Below, piece by piece: positions 9,180 to 16,726 of a stretch of 25,068 nucleotides of DNA. A program made the translations under genes and the position numbers. Below the pieces are notes generated by a model that was not told where the DNA came from, made no database searches, and was given only the letters and a program-made list of their open reading frames with translations. Numbering within the stretch: the first letter of the stretch is position 1; each line of letters opens with the position of its first letter. Source of the DNA: a virus; the IMG/VR virus record IMGVR_UViG_3300023180_000370, positions 1-25,068 of that record. One strand, 5' to 3'.

Positions 9180-11327
9180 ATGCCATATATTGTAAATTTT
9201 ACAGACAGCGAAAACAAGTCGCCTATTACCGTTTTCGATAATACGTCAAGTCAGGATACTAGTTTAACTTTTCCAGGGCGTAACGTTACTGGGTATGGAC
9301 AAATTATCGCTGAAAACTTTTTAAGTCTTTTAGAAAATTTTGCTTCAGCAAGCCAACCAGTTAATCCTGTGGAAGGCCAATTGTGGTACGATACTACAAA
9401 TGGTGTTTTACAGTTATACGATAACACAAACTGGAAAGCAGCATCGAACATTCAGAAAGGTCCAACAGAACCGTCGGTCGCAAATTCAAAGGTTGGTGAA
9501 TTGTGGGTTGATACTACTAATCAACAATTAAGAATTTATACAGGATCAAGATGGCTACTAGTAGGTCCAAGCGAAAGTGCAATTGACGGTAAAAGATATG
9601 GTCCTGCAATTGAAAAGATCGTTGACCAGGATAACTTTGATAGAAACGTTTTAACATTTTATATTGCTGACACTCCTGTAGCAATACTTTCCAGAGATAC
9701 GTTTACTCCTAAAATTGAGATCAAAGGATTTGATCAGATTAAATCAGGATTAAATATTGCGACTCCTGCAAATGCAAGTGAACAGTTAGAATTTGAATCG
9801 ATATTCTTAGGAGGAGAATTACCTAAGTTAATCGGTACCGCTTCAAATGCGGATGCATTAAACATTGGTGGAGTAGAAATTGCTGCTGCTAAATTTTTAA
9901 GAAGTGATGTAACTAACACAACAGAATTTGGTTTCAACATTAGAAACAATCAAGGTTTAACAATCGGTCTTGATGGAAATTTCCAATTAACAACATCAGC
10001 AACTTCAGCAAAAATTTATAACAGTGCTGCTGGTAGCTCATTAGACTTACAGGTAAACAGAAATGGTATTCCTGATACAATTTTAAGAATTCTAGATGAC
10101 AAGGTCGGAATTAACGTGGCTGCTCCTAACAGCGAGTTGGATGTTGATGGTGATATCGGACTTACTGGTTCCTTAATAGTAACCAACACAACTGAAACTA
10201 TTAATTTAAACACAGGTAGCATTAGAACAGACGGCGGAGCCGCAATTAAGAAGAGTGTTAGAGTAGGACAAAATCTTAATGTTGACGGTGCTACAAATAC
10301 AAAAAATATTTTACCCACAGCAAATGAAACTTATGATCTAGGATCAACTGCACTAAGATGGAATAACATTAGAGCAAAAACAGTTATTGCTGACGAGATT
10401 CAAGGTACAATTAGTGGTAACATTACTGGTAATGCAAATACAGCGACTAACCTTAGAAACGTTACTAACTTTACAATGGCTGGAGACGTTGTTTCTAGCG
10501 GATTTACTTTTGATGGTATCGGTGATGCAAAAGTTTTCAACACACAATTAACTGCGAATATCATTACAAGTAAGAGTTCACCGTTACCTAATAGATCAGC
10601 AGGACAGGATCAAATACTTGTTTACAGAGCCAATCCTGAAAGATCTAGTACATCAGTTGGTCTTTTAAAACAAACACGTGATACATTTATTGGAGATTTA
10701 GGAGTTCCTATCGGAGCAATATTACCTTACTCAGGACCAACAGCACCATATGGTTATCTATTATGTGATGGCGGCGAAGTTGAAATTGCAAAATTTAGAA
10801 CTCTATATGATGTTATAGGAACAAGATATAATGGTAGTGCTGCACTTAATGGTGCCGCAGGTAAGACATTTAGAGTTCCAGATTTGAGAGGTAGGTTTGC
10901 ATTAGGTAAACATAATATGGATAATAATATTAATGTTCCTAATGACGTTGGTGGCTCGGTTGATAACGGCGGTGGCTCACCAGTTCCAGCAAGAATTTCA
11001 GGAACAGAACCAGAGACATTAGCAGCGTCAAGCGGATCAAGTTCTGTTACATTAACATTATCTAACCTGCCGGAACACTCTCACACATTACAAGGTGATG
11101 GAGAACAGTTTTATGCAGTTAGAGTTGATACTGCTCCGACAATTAGTTCAGTATCAAACAATGGACCAAATAATCCAGGTGAGGCACAATACCTACCAGA
11201 TACAGGAGGTATTAAGAAACCTTCAGGTACTGTTTTAGGTTCTGCGGTTGGTATAATGAATCCTTACTTAACAATAAATTATATTATTAGATCAGGACCA
11301 CCTGCATTCGAAACAATAGGAACGTAA
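9180..11327 (+). CDS. Tail fibre/short fibre paralogue with tail-collar domain
   Basis: A 715-residue fibre preceded by the ribosome site GAGGGG. Residues 1-190 are the N-terminal module shared with three later genes. It contains GYGQIIAENFLSLLENFA and two successive GxLWxDTxxxxLxxY units (EGQLWYDTTNGVLQLY and GELWVDTTNQQLRIY). The middle (about 190-505) is a repetitive beta shaft with TYDLGSTALRWNNIRA and GNITGNANTATNLR. At about residues 508-580 is a phage tail-collar domain: PIGAILPYSGPTAPYGYLLCDG followed by FRVPDLRGRFALG. The C-terminus has NLPEHSHTL and ends NPYLTINYIIRSG, typical of gp12-like short fibres and collar proteins. It is likely a host-binding fibre attached to the baseplate. 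The collar assignment is firm; the equivalence to a particular T4 gene is not. Confidence 0.88.
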   Translation: MPYIVNFTDSENKSPITVFDNTSSQDTSLTFPGRNVTGYGQIIAENFLSLLENFASASQPVNPVEGQLWYDTTNGVLQLYDNTNWKAASNIQKGPTEPSVANSKVGELWVDTTNQQLRIYTGSRWLLVGPSESAIDGKRYGPAIEKIVDQDNFDRNVLTFYIADTPVAILSRDTFTPKIEIKGFDQIKSGLNIATPANASEQLEFESIFLGGELPKLIGTASNADALNIGGVEIAAAKFLRSDVTNTTEFGFNIRNNQGLTIGLDGNFQLTTSATSAKIYNSAAGSSLDLQVNRNGIPDTILRILDDKVGINVAAPNSELDVDGDIGLTGSLIVTNTTETINLNTGSIRTDGGAAIKKSVRVGQNLNVDGATNTKNILPTANETYDLGSTALRWNNIRAKTVIADEIQGTISGNITGNANTATNLRNVTNFTMAGDVVSSGFTFDGIGDAKVFNTQLTANIITSKSSPLPNRSAGQDQILVYRANPERSSTSVGLLKQTRDTFIGDLGVPIGAILPYSGPTAPYGYLLCDGGEVEIAKFRTLYDVIGTRYNGSAALNGAAGKTFRVPDLRGRFALGKHNMDNNINVPNDVGGSVDNGGGSPVPARISGTEPETLAASSGSSSVTLTLSNLPEHSHTLQGDGEQFYAVRVDTAPTISSVSNNGPNNPGEAQYLPDTGGIKKPSGTVLGSAVGIMNPYLTINYIIRSGPPAFETIGT

Positions 11328-11330
11328 TAG

Positions 11331-13226
11331 ATGGCTTATCAAATTAATAAAACAGATGGAACAATTGTAGCAACAGTAGCAGATGGCCAGGTGGATACTA
11401 TTTCCACAGACATTACGCTTATTGGTAAGAACTATAGCGGGTTTGGTGAAGCACTTAATGAAAATTTTATCAAGTTACTTGAAAACTTTTCGAGCACCAC
11501 ACAGCCGACAAATCCTATTAAAGGACAGATATGGTTTGATGGCACCGAAAACAAATTAAAAGTTTACAGTGGAACTGCATTCGTACCTGTCAGTTCTGCA
11601 ACAATTTCAAACACGCAGCCTACAACATTGGGTGTTGGTGACCTTTGGTTTAACGATACGCAGAAACAACTATACTTCTTTGATGGTACTACTACAATTT
11701 TGTTAGGACCTGATTATTCGGAAACACAGGGCATCAGTGGATTTAGAGTTTCAAGCATTCTTGACTCATTGAACCAAACTCGTGTTATTACATTATTATA
11801 TAACAACGGAGTTTTACTTGGAATCTTTAGTAAGGATGCATTTACACCTAAGAATGCAATAGAAGGATTTACTGGAAGCATACAGCCTGGATTCAATCAA
11901 GGAACATTATCGGGAATGAAATTTGACGTTACCGCTACTAACTCGGAAAAGTTAGGAGCAGTTGATGCAACAACATATGCAAGAAGAGATACGTCAAACC
12001 AGTTTGCGGGACAGATTAGAATTAACTCCGACCTAGGTATTGTGTTCGGCGCAGGTGACCAAGGTAACCTTACAGTTGATAGCAATGGTAATGTATTTTT
12101 CTCAAACTCAGCATCTGATAAGACTCTTACAATTAATGTAAGAAAGGGTATTGTTCAGGAAGAAGCAATTATCATAGATGCAGCGGATAGAAAAATTAGC
12201 CTTTATGACGGATTCTCAGGAAGCGAAGTTGTCATGGGCGGCGATGTCGAGATAAAAGGTAACACAACGATTAGAGGTCAGTTGACAATTGAGGATGGTG
12301 ACATTCTCAGTCTTAACACACAAAATTTAGTAGTTGAAAACAAACAAATTGAATTAGCACAAACAGGTGATGTCGCAACTAACTCGGATACTGTTGCCGA
12401 CGGCGGCGGTATAGTTCTTAAAGGTCCGGCAGGAAACGTTGATCACGTGTTGCTTTGGTCAAATCTAGGATTAGCAGCAACATCAAGAACACCGACACTG
12501 GCAGCACAATCATGGACATCATCGGAACACATTAATCTTGCTACCGGCAAGGCATTTAAGATTAATGGAGTAACTGTTCTCGATGGTACTAGCCTAGGAA
12601 CTGGAATTACAAGTATTCCGGGCGTTACATCATTTGGTACACAGAACGTTGTTAACATTGGTGCCACACCTCCAACTGCTGACATGAAATTAGAAACTGA
12701 CAGCGGTAGTGGTAAGCCTAGAATTACAACATTGATTTCAAATAGTGATTTGGAACTAGCACCGGACGGAACGGGTAACATTGCACTGATTGGCAGTCCA
12801 AAAATTACAGGACTAGCAGATCCTACGGGATTGCAGGATGCGGCAACGAAAGAATATGTTGATAATGTACTTGAATCGAGAAGCCTTGCATTCTCCATGG
12901 ACCTATCGGATGGTAAGCCAAACAGTTACATTGCCTCAAGCATTTTAGCAGCATTGGCTCCGCCGGCAGAATACAGAAACGGTACCATAGCAAGAATATT
13001 ATGTACAACACTTTCAAATTCAACTACGAGTTTGAATATTAATCCGTTGTTAAGCGAAACCACAGCAGAATTTGATACACCTACGGGAACAGCATACGCA
13101 ATCACAAATGTTGCGTTTTCATCAGCAACAATTTCTGCACCTACCATTACAACAACTAGAATCATTAAAACATTCCAGTTGTTGGCAGGAGCATGGAGTT
13201 ATGTTTCTGAGGTAGTATTACCATAA
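11331..13226 (+). CDS. Tail fibre paralogue with TKEYVD C-terminal segment
   Basis: A 631-residue fibre beginning 3 bases after the previous stop. The N-terminal ~190 residues repeat the shared module (GFGEALNENFIKLLENF, then GQIWFDGTENKLKVY and GDLWFNDTQKQLYFF). Around residues 325-400 is a segment recurring in marine myovirus fibres: LVVENKQIELAQ, ADGGGIVLKGPAG, LLWS and INLATGKAFKING. Near residue 500 is GLADPTGLQDAATKEYVDN, the TKEYVD motif that commonly precedes the distal end of phage fibres. The last ~120 residues are beta-rich, Thr/Ser-rich and unlike the other three fibres. It is probably an alternative receptor-binding fibre on the same attachment base. There is no collar domain. 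Confidence 0.85.
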   Translation: MAYQINKTDGTIVATVADGQVDTISTDITLIGKNYSGFGEALNENFIKLLENFSSTTQPTNPIKGQIWFDGTENKLKVYSGTAFVPVSSATISNTQPTTLGVGDLWFNDTQKQLYFFDGTTTILLGPDYSETQGISGFRVSSILDSLNQTRVITLLYNNGVLLGIFSKDAFTPKNAIEGFTGSIQPGFNQGTLSGMKFDVTATNSEKLGAVDATTYARRDTSNQFAGQIRINSDLGIVFGAGDQGNLTVDSNGNVFFSNSASDKTLTINVRKGIVQEEAIIIDAADRKISLYDGFSGSEVVMGGDVEIKGNTTIRGQLTIEDGDILSLNTQNLVVENKQIELAQTGDVATNSDTVADGGGIVLKGPAGNVDHVLLWSNLGLAATSRTPTLAAQSWTSSEHINLATGKAFKINGVTVLDGTSLGTGITSIPGVTSFGTQNVVNIGATPPTADMKLETDSGSGKPRITTLISNSDLELAPDGTGNIALIGSPKITGLADPTGLQDAATKEYVDNVLESRSLAFSMDLSDGKPNSYIASSILAALAPPAEYRNGTIARILCTTLSNSTTSLNINPLLSETTAEFDTPTGTAYAITNVAFSSATISAPTITTTRIIKTFQLLAGAWSYVSEVVLP

Positions 13227-13245
13227 GGATGAACAGGAGCGTTAA

Positions 13246-15252
13246 ATGGCATATGTAATTAATAAGAGTGATGGAACAGCGTTTACTACACTACAAGACG
13301 CTACCATTAATACCGATTCTAGTCTTGTTCTAGTAGGCAGAAACTATATCGGTTATGGTGAAGCACAAAATGAAAACTTCCTGTACCTCTTAGAAAATTT
13401 TGCTAACAGTTCAGCACCGGCAAGACCTATCGCAGGACAGTTATGGTTCGATAACACAACTAATGTTATAAAGGTATACGATGGCACCAAGTGGGTCGCA
13501 GTTGGATCAGCAGCAATTTCTGCCACACCTCCGGTAGATCCACCAGCAGGAGCATTTTGGTTCAAGACACCGATCAACACACTGCACACATGGGACGGAA
13601 CACAATGGGTGTTTATTGGACCAGAGGCAGTGGAAGGGTATGGAACGACAAGAGCAAGAAGCACCACGCTAATTTCGGATACAGGAATTACCTATCCGGT
13701 AATATTATTAACAGTTAGTGATCTTGTTGTTGGAATAATTTCAACAGGATCATTTACAATAGCAAGTTCAAACGCCATTGCAGGATTTAGCAGTCTTGAT
13801 GCAGGAATAACACTAAGCACTTCATATAATTTCAAGGGCAACATTAACGGAAACGCTTCAACAGCAACGGCACTTGATACTCTTAGAACAATCAACGGCA
13901 TTGGATTTGATGGTACGCAGAACATTACAGTTAAGGCAAGCACCACAAACAAATTGATTGCAGGTGATTATCTAGTTGGAACTGATTTCGATGGCGGCAC
14001 ACAACAAACATGGAACGTTGATGCAACGGCATCAAATTCCATTGGTAAGATAGTCGCAAGAAATGCATCCGGAGGATTTAGTGCAGGATTAATTACAGCA
14101 AATCTAGCAGGAGATGTAACGGGTAATGTTACAGCATCAACAGGAACTTCAAGATTTAATATAGTTGAAGCAACAACATTTGTCGGAGCAACGCTAACTG
14201 GTAATGCATTCAGTGCAACAAAATTAAGAACTGCACGCAATATTAATGGTGTTCCTTTCGACGGCCAATCAGATATTACCGTAACTGCCAGCGCAAGAAC
14301 GTTAACTGACACTGCATTGGCTGCTGGCATTGTTAGTTCTCAATTGGAATCAGTCGGACTCCTAAACAAATTAGATGTTAATGGATTGGTAACCGTAAGT
14401 AGCAATCTTACAATTGCTGCATCAGGAAGTGATTCCAATCTAACAGCAAACAGAATTTTAAAATTAACCGCAAATGACGGAACTGACACTTCAGTTGTTG
14501 ATTTAATTTCCCCAGACGTTTCGAATCTAGCAGGATATGGAGCCAAGGGTGCAATCATTCCTAACGTGGATCAGGATCTTGATCTAGGTAAGAGTGGAAG
14601 AAAGTGGGACAACGTTCATGCAAATACCTTTGTAGGAGATCTACAAGGTAATGCTGATACAGCCACCCTTGCAACAACCGCTACAAATATCGCGGGCGGA
14701 GCCGCAGGCTCTATCGCTTACCAGACTGCGTCTGGAACTACCGCGCTGCTCCCTGCGGGATCTCCCGATCAGGTTCTTGCATCTCGAGGAACTGCTGCAC
14801 CACCTGTATGGGTTGATAACGTTTATGAATCATCACAAGCAGTTAAATTAAAAACTGCGAGAACAATTAATGGTGTAAGTTTTGACGGTACTGCAAACAT
14901 TACGATAACTGACAACACAAGAGTAGCACTTGCTGGTGATACCATGACAGGTTTCCTAACATTGCATGCTAATCCTACAGCAAATTTACATGCAACACCA
15001 AAGCAGTATGTTGACAGTGCGATAGCAACAGCAATTGCAACAGTTCCAACACCGTATTGGGCAGGCGCAACGACACTGTCAAACGTTACATCGACGTTTG
15101 CTGGTTATGCAACAGGAACGAGAGTTTCATTCTGGAATGAAAGAGTTTACAATGCACCGAGATACGGTAACGGTGGCCAGGCAGTTGTATACGATAGATA
15201 CAAAGAGACCGTTGAAAAACAGTCTAATGGCACGTGGATAACGGTAGGATAA
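13246..15252 (+). CDS. Tail fibre paralogue with GC-rich insert and W/Y-rich tip
   Basis: A 668-residue fibre with ribosome site AGGAG upstream of ATG 13246. Residues 1-190 are the shared module (GYGEAQNENFLYLLENFA, GQLWFDNTTNVIKVY, GAFWFKTPINTLHTW). The shaft has repeated R-TINGxxFDG-xxNITV units (at about residues 208, 333 and 545) and DLGKSGRKWDNVHA. About residues 483-515 are encoded by an unusually GC-rich patch (14691-14790). Near residue 585 is ATPKQYVDSAIATAIA, a variant of the TKEYVD motif. It is followed by a ~65-residue tip rich in W and Y (YWAGATTLSN ... FWNERVYNAPRYG). The tip may be the receptor-contacting part. The fibre call is firm; tip function is inferred. Confidence 0.85.
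   Translation: MAYVINKSDGTAFTTLQDATINTDSSLVLVGRNYIGYGEAQNENFLYLLENFANSSAPARPIAGQLWFDNTTNVIKVYDGTKWVAVGSAAISATPPVDPPAGAFWFKTPINTLHTWDGTQWVFIGPEAVEGYGTTRARSTTLISDTGITYPVILLTVSDLVVGIISTGSFTIASSNAIAGFSSLDAGITLSTSYNFKGNINGNASTATALDTLRTINGIGFDGTQNITVKASTTNKLIAGDYLVGTDFDGGTQQTWNVDATASNSIGKIVARNASGGFSAGLITANLAGDVTGNVTASTGTSRFNIVEATTFVGATLTGNAFSATKLRTARNINGVPFDGQSDITVTASARTLTDTALAAGIVSSQLESVGLLNKLDVNGLVTVSSNLTIAASGSDSNLTANRILKLTANDGTDTSVVDLISPDVSNLAGYGAKGAIIPNVDQDLDLGKSGRKWDNVHANTFVGDLQGNADTATLATTATNIAGGAAGSIAYQTASGTTALLPAGSPDQVLASRGTAAPPVWVDNVYESSQAVKLKTARTINGVSFDGTANITITDNTRVALAGDTMTGFLTLHANPTANLHATPKQYVDSAIATAIATVPTPYWAGATTLSNVTSTFAGYATGTRVSFWNERVYNAPRYGNGGQAVVYDRYKETVEKQSNGTWITVG
14691..14790 (+). 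other. GC-rich patch inside a fibre gene
   Basis: I counted 64 G/C in these 100 bases, against 43 in the preceding 100 and 37 in the following 100. The codons change to GCG, GGC, CTG, CTC, CCC and CGA, which are rare in the surrounding gene. The encoded segment (AGGAAGSIAYQTASG, then LLPAGSPDQVLASRG) resembles a linker found in many phage fibres. This looks like a short recombined fibre module. Confidence 0.7.
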
Positions 15253-15255
15253 ATA
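15248..15255 (+). promoter_or_regulatory. Late-promoter-like octamer GATAAATA
   Basis: GATAAATA matches T4 late TATAAATA at 7 of 8 positions. It overlaps the stop of the third fibre and lies 5 bases before the ATG at 15261. With T4 spacing the transcript would begin at about 15261, the start codon itself. Confidence 0.5.
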
Positions 15256-15260
15256 TTGAT

Positions 15261-15767
15261 ATGAATAGGCAATCAGCACTAGCACAGTTTAACAAACTCA
15301 ATAAGAAATTCACAACAGTCTTGGCATTGATCGAAGATCAATCCTTGTTAAATCATGACCTCTATCTTTACAGAGAAATTGAGATTGACATTAATAATGA
15401 AAATGTCAGAGGAACCTACGACAGTTATGAAATTTATGATGTGAATGCAACTCCTCTGATGACAGAGGATCTGTTAAACACTATGGCTAGAAATAGAATA
15501 GTTGAAAAATATCCTTTGGAATCTCAACTAAGCATCTTGGGAAGTGTGTTAGAACAGGTTGCTGATGCAAATGCAATCAGTTGCGATGAATTAAAAGAGA
15601 TGAATGACTTCATATCAGAAGTTAGACGTGTAAACGGAATTAGAAAAGAATTTTATAGAACAAATTCTCAATTTGAATACAAGAGTACCGAAGATATTGA
15701 TGCAGAAATTGCAGAAAAATATGAGGGTGCTATTCAGGAATATGGTGATGACATACGTGATCTCTAA
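15261..15767 (+). CDS. Unknown alpha-helical phage protein
   Basis: A 168-residue acidic protein with no family I recognise. The frame could start at GTG 15234, but that would overlap the fibre; ATG 15261 gives MNRQSALAQFNKLNKKF and a normal 8-base gap. The N-terminal third looks helical, then comes a Y/E/D-rich stretch (YLYREIEIDINNENVR, TYDSYEIYDVNA), then more predicted helices with many E, K and R. There are few Cys and no membrane segment. It overlaps the next gene by 20 bases, suggesting translational coupling with the dioxygenase. It could be an assembly factor, chaperone or partner of that enzyme; nothing in the sequence decides this. Confidence 0.65.
   Translation: MNRQSALAQFNKLNKKFTTVLALIEDQSLLNHDLYLYREIEIDINNENVRGTYDSYEIYDVNATPLMTEDLLNTMARNRIVEKYPLESQLSILGSVLEQVADANAISCDELKEMNDFISEVRRVNGIRKEFYRTNSQFEYKSTEDIDAEIAEKYEGAIQEYGDDIRDL
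15736..15740 (+). promoter_or_regulatory. Ribosome-binding site that decides the dioxygenase start
   Basis: AGGAA lies 7 bases before ATG 15748 but only 1 base before ATG 15742 of the same frame, so 15748 is the better start. Confidence 0.5.
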
Positions 15768-16221
15768 ATATCTAGATAAGGAAACAGCGACCAAAGCCAG
15801 AGAGTACGCTGAACAACTTGAAGAACCTAGATGGGTCAGAAGATCATCGATGCCTACTCCTAGACAGGTTGACGGTTCAACCTGTGCATATGATTTTTGT
15901 GGGCATTCTCAAATGCCTAAGCACATAATTGAATTTTATAAATCGATCGCTCCTTTTTTTGAGGATCATAGGCTTGCAGAGATAGCCATAAATAGATACA
16001 AGATCGGTGATTACCTTGGTAAGCACAGAGATGTTGACTATTATAGAAAAAATTTGGTAATCTCATTACAAGACAGTGATGATGGATTGCTTATAGATGA
16101 CGATAATGAATTTATCAAGGATTCTATAGGACAAGGAGTTTGTATTGAGGGAATAGGACCGGTGCATAGTGTTGCACCTGTAAACAACAAAAGATATTCT
16201 TTGGTTTATCTTTACGAGTAG
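15748..16221 (+). CDS. 2-oxoglutarate/Fe(II)-dependent dioxygenase
   Basis: A 157-residue protein of prolyl-4-hydroxylase-like 2OG-Fe(II) oxygenase type. The double-stranded beta-helix core starts at INRYKIGDYLGKHRDVD. The metal ligands appear to be H93 and D95 (HRD) and H140 (GPVHSVAP), and R149 in KRYSLVY is the expected 2-oxoglutarate carboxylate ligand. These enzymes couple oxidation of 2-oxoglutarate to hydroxylation of a substrate. The length is near the minimum for the family and all key residues are present, so it should be active. It overlaps the upstream gene by 20 bases. It sits between two fibre genes, so a virion protein is a possible substrate; DNA, a host protein or a small molecule are alternatives. 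Small 2OG oxygenases are frequent in marine T4-like phages. Confidence 0.85.
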   Translation: MTYVISKYLDKETATKAREYAEQLEEPRWVRRSSMPTPRQVDGSTCAYDFCGHSQMPKHIIEFYKSIAPFFEDHRLAEIAINRYKIGDYLGKHRDVDYYRKNLVISLQDSDDGLLIDDDNEFIKDSIGQGVCIEGIGPVHSVAPVNNKRYSLVYLYE

Positions 16222-16227
16222 GGAAAT

Positions 16228-16689
16228 ATGTATACACTTAGAGACGCATTAAGTTCGGATAATTTAGTAACATTGAACACACTGAGATCAGGTGTGGACT
16301 TTGTATCAACTAGCACACGATTAGGTGCTAACAGTTTTAACAAATTAAGTGTTTATGAATATTCGAAATGGAAAAATTGGACCAGAGAACAGAGAGCTAG
16401 TTTTAAGGCTTGCTTTTCTGAGGCTGATATTAGCAAAGCAGTTATAGGATACTTTTTAAAATTTCCGGCAAACACAGGATTTTTAGATGAAATGAATGCT
16501 TGGCAGGATGCAACATCAGCAGGAACTATTGTGGCATATAGCCTAACAGCAAATAACAGCATTACGATAGATAATCAAGCAGTTTCCGTAGAACAGGGCA
16601 AGGGAATAGAGTTTTCTCTAGCACAATTGCACTCTATAAGTGCTTCTTCCACGGAAGGTAACTGGGCATGCTTAATGCTTATGAAGTAA
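16228..16689 (+). CDS. Small unknown protein, possibly a dioxygenase-like fold lacking the HxD motif
   Basis: A 153-residue protein 6 bases after the oxygenase, with ribosome site AGGGAA. The N-terminal half is helical and aromatic (SVYEYSKWKNWTREQR). The C-terminal half can be laid on the preceding oxygenase: its IVAYSLTANNSITIDNQ matches LVISLQDSDDGLLIDD, and GKGIEFSLAQLHSISAS matches GQGVCIEGIGPVHSVAP, including H135 against H140. Where the oxygenase has HRD this protein has EMNA, so two iron ligands are absent, as is the distal Arg. If the match is real, it is a metal-free relative or a binding subunit. The similarity is by eye and modest; a simple unrelated beta protein is possible. Confidence 0.6.
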   Translation: MYTLRDALSSDNLVTLNTLRSGVDFVSTSTRLGANSFNKLSVYEYSKWKNWTREQRASFKACFSEADISKAVIGYFLKFPANTGFLDEMNAWQDATSAGTIVAYSLTANNSITIDNQAVSVEQGKGIEFSLAQLHSISASSTEGNWACLMLMK

Positions 16690-16694
16690 AAAAC

Positions 16695-16702
16695 GATAAA
16701 TA
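16695..16702 (+). promoter_or_regulatory. Late-promoter-like octamer GATAAATA
   Basis: The context is ACGATAAATACAAG in the 37-base gap before the fourth fibre. With T4 geometry the transcript starts near 16708, giving a 19-base leader that contains TAGGAAAAA as ribosome site before ATG 16727. Confidence 0.6.
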
Positions 16703-16726
16703 CAAGTGAACTAGGAAAAACGCAAA

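Noticed and set aside
14754-14766. Short inverted repeat CGGGA-TC-TCCCG as a terminator
   Set aside because: The 5-base stem with a 2-base loop lies within the coding sequence of a fibre with no T run after it.
15673-15747. Upstream extension of the dioxygenase from TTG 15673
   Set aside because: It would overlap the previous gene by 95 bases, adds a basic low-complexity N-terminus and lacks a ribosome site. ATG 15748 has AGGAA at good spacing.
15987-15994. CATAAATA inside the dioxygenase gene
   Set aside because: It shares the ATAAATA core but lies mid-gene with no start codon nearby, so it is most likely a chance match in AT-rich DNA.
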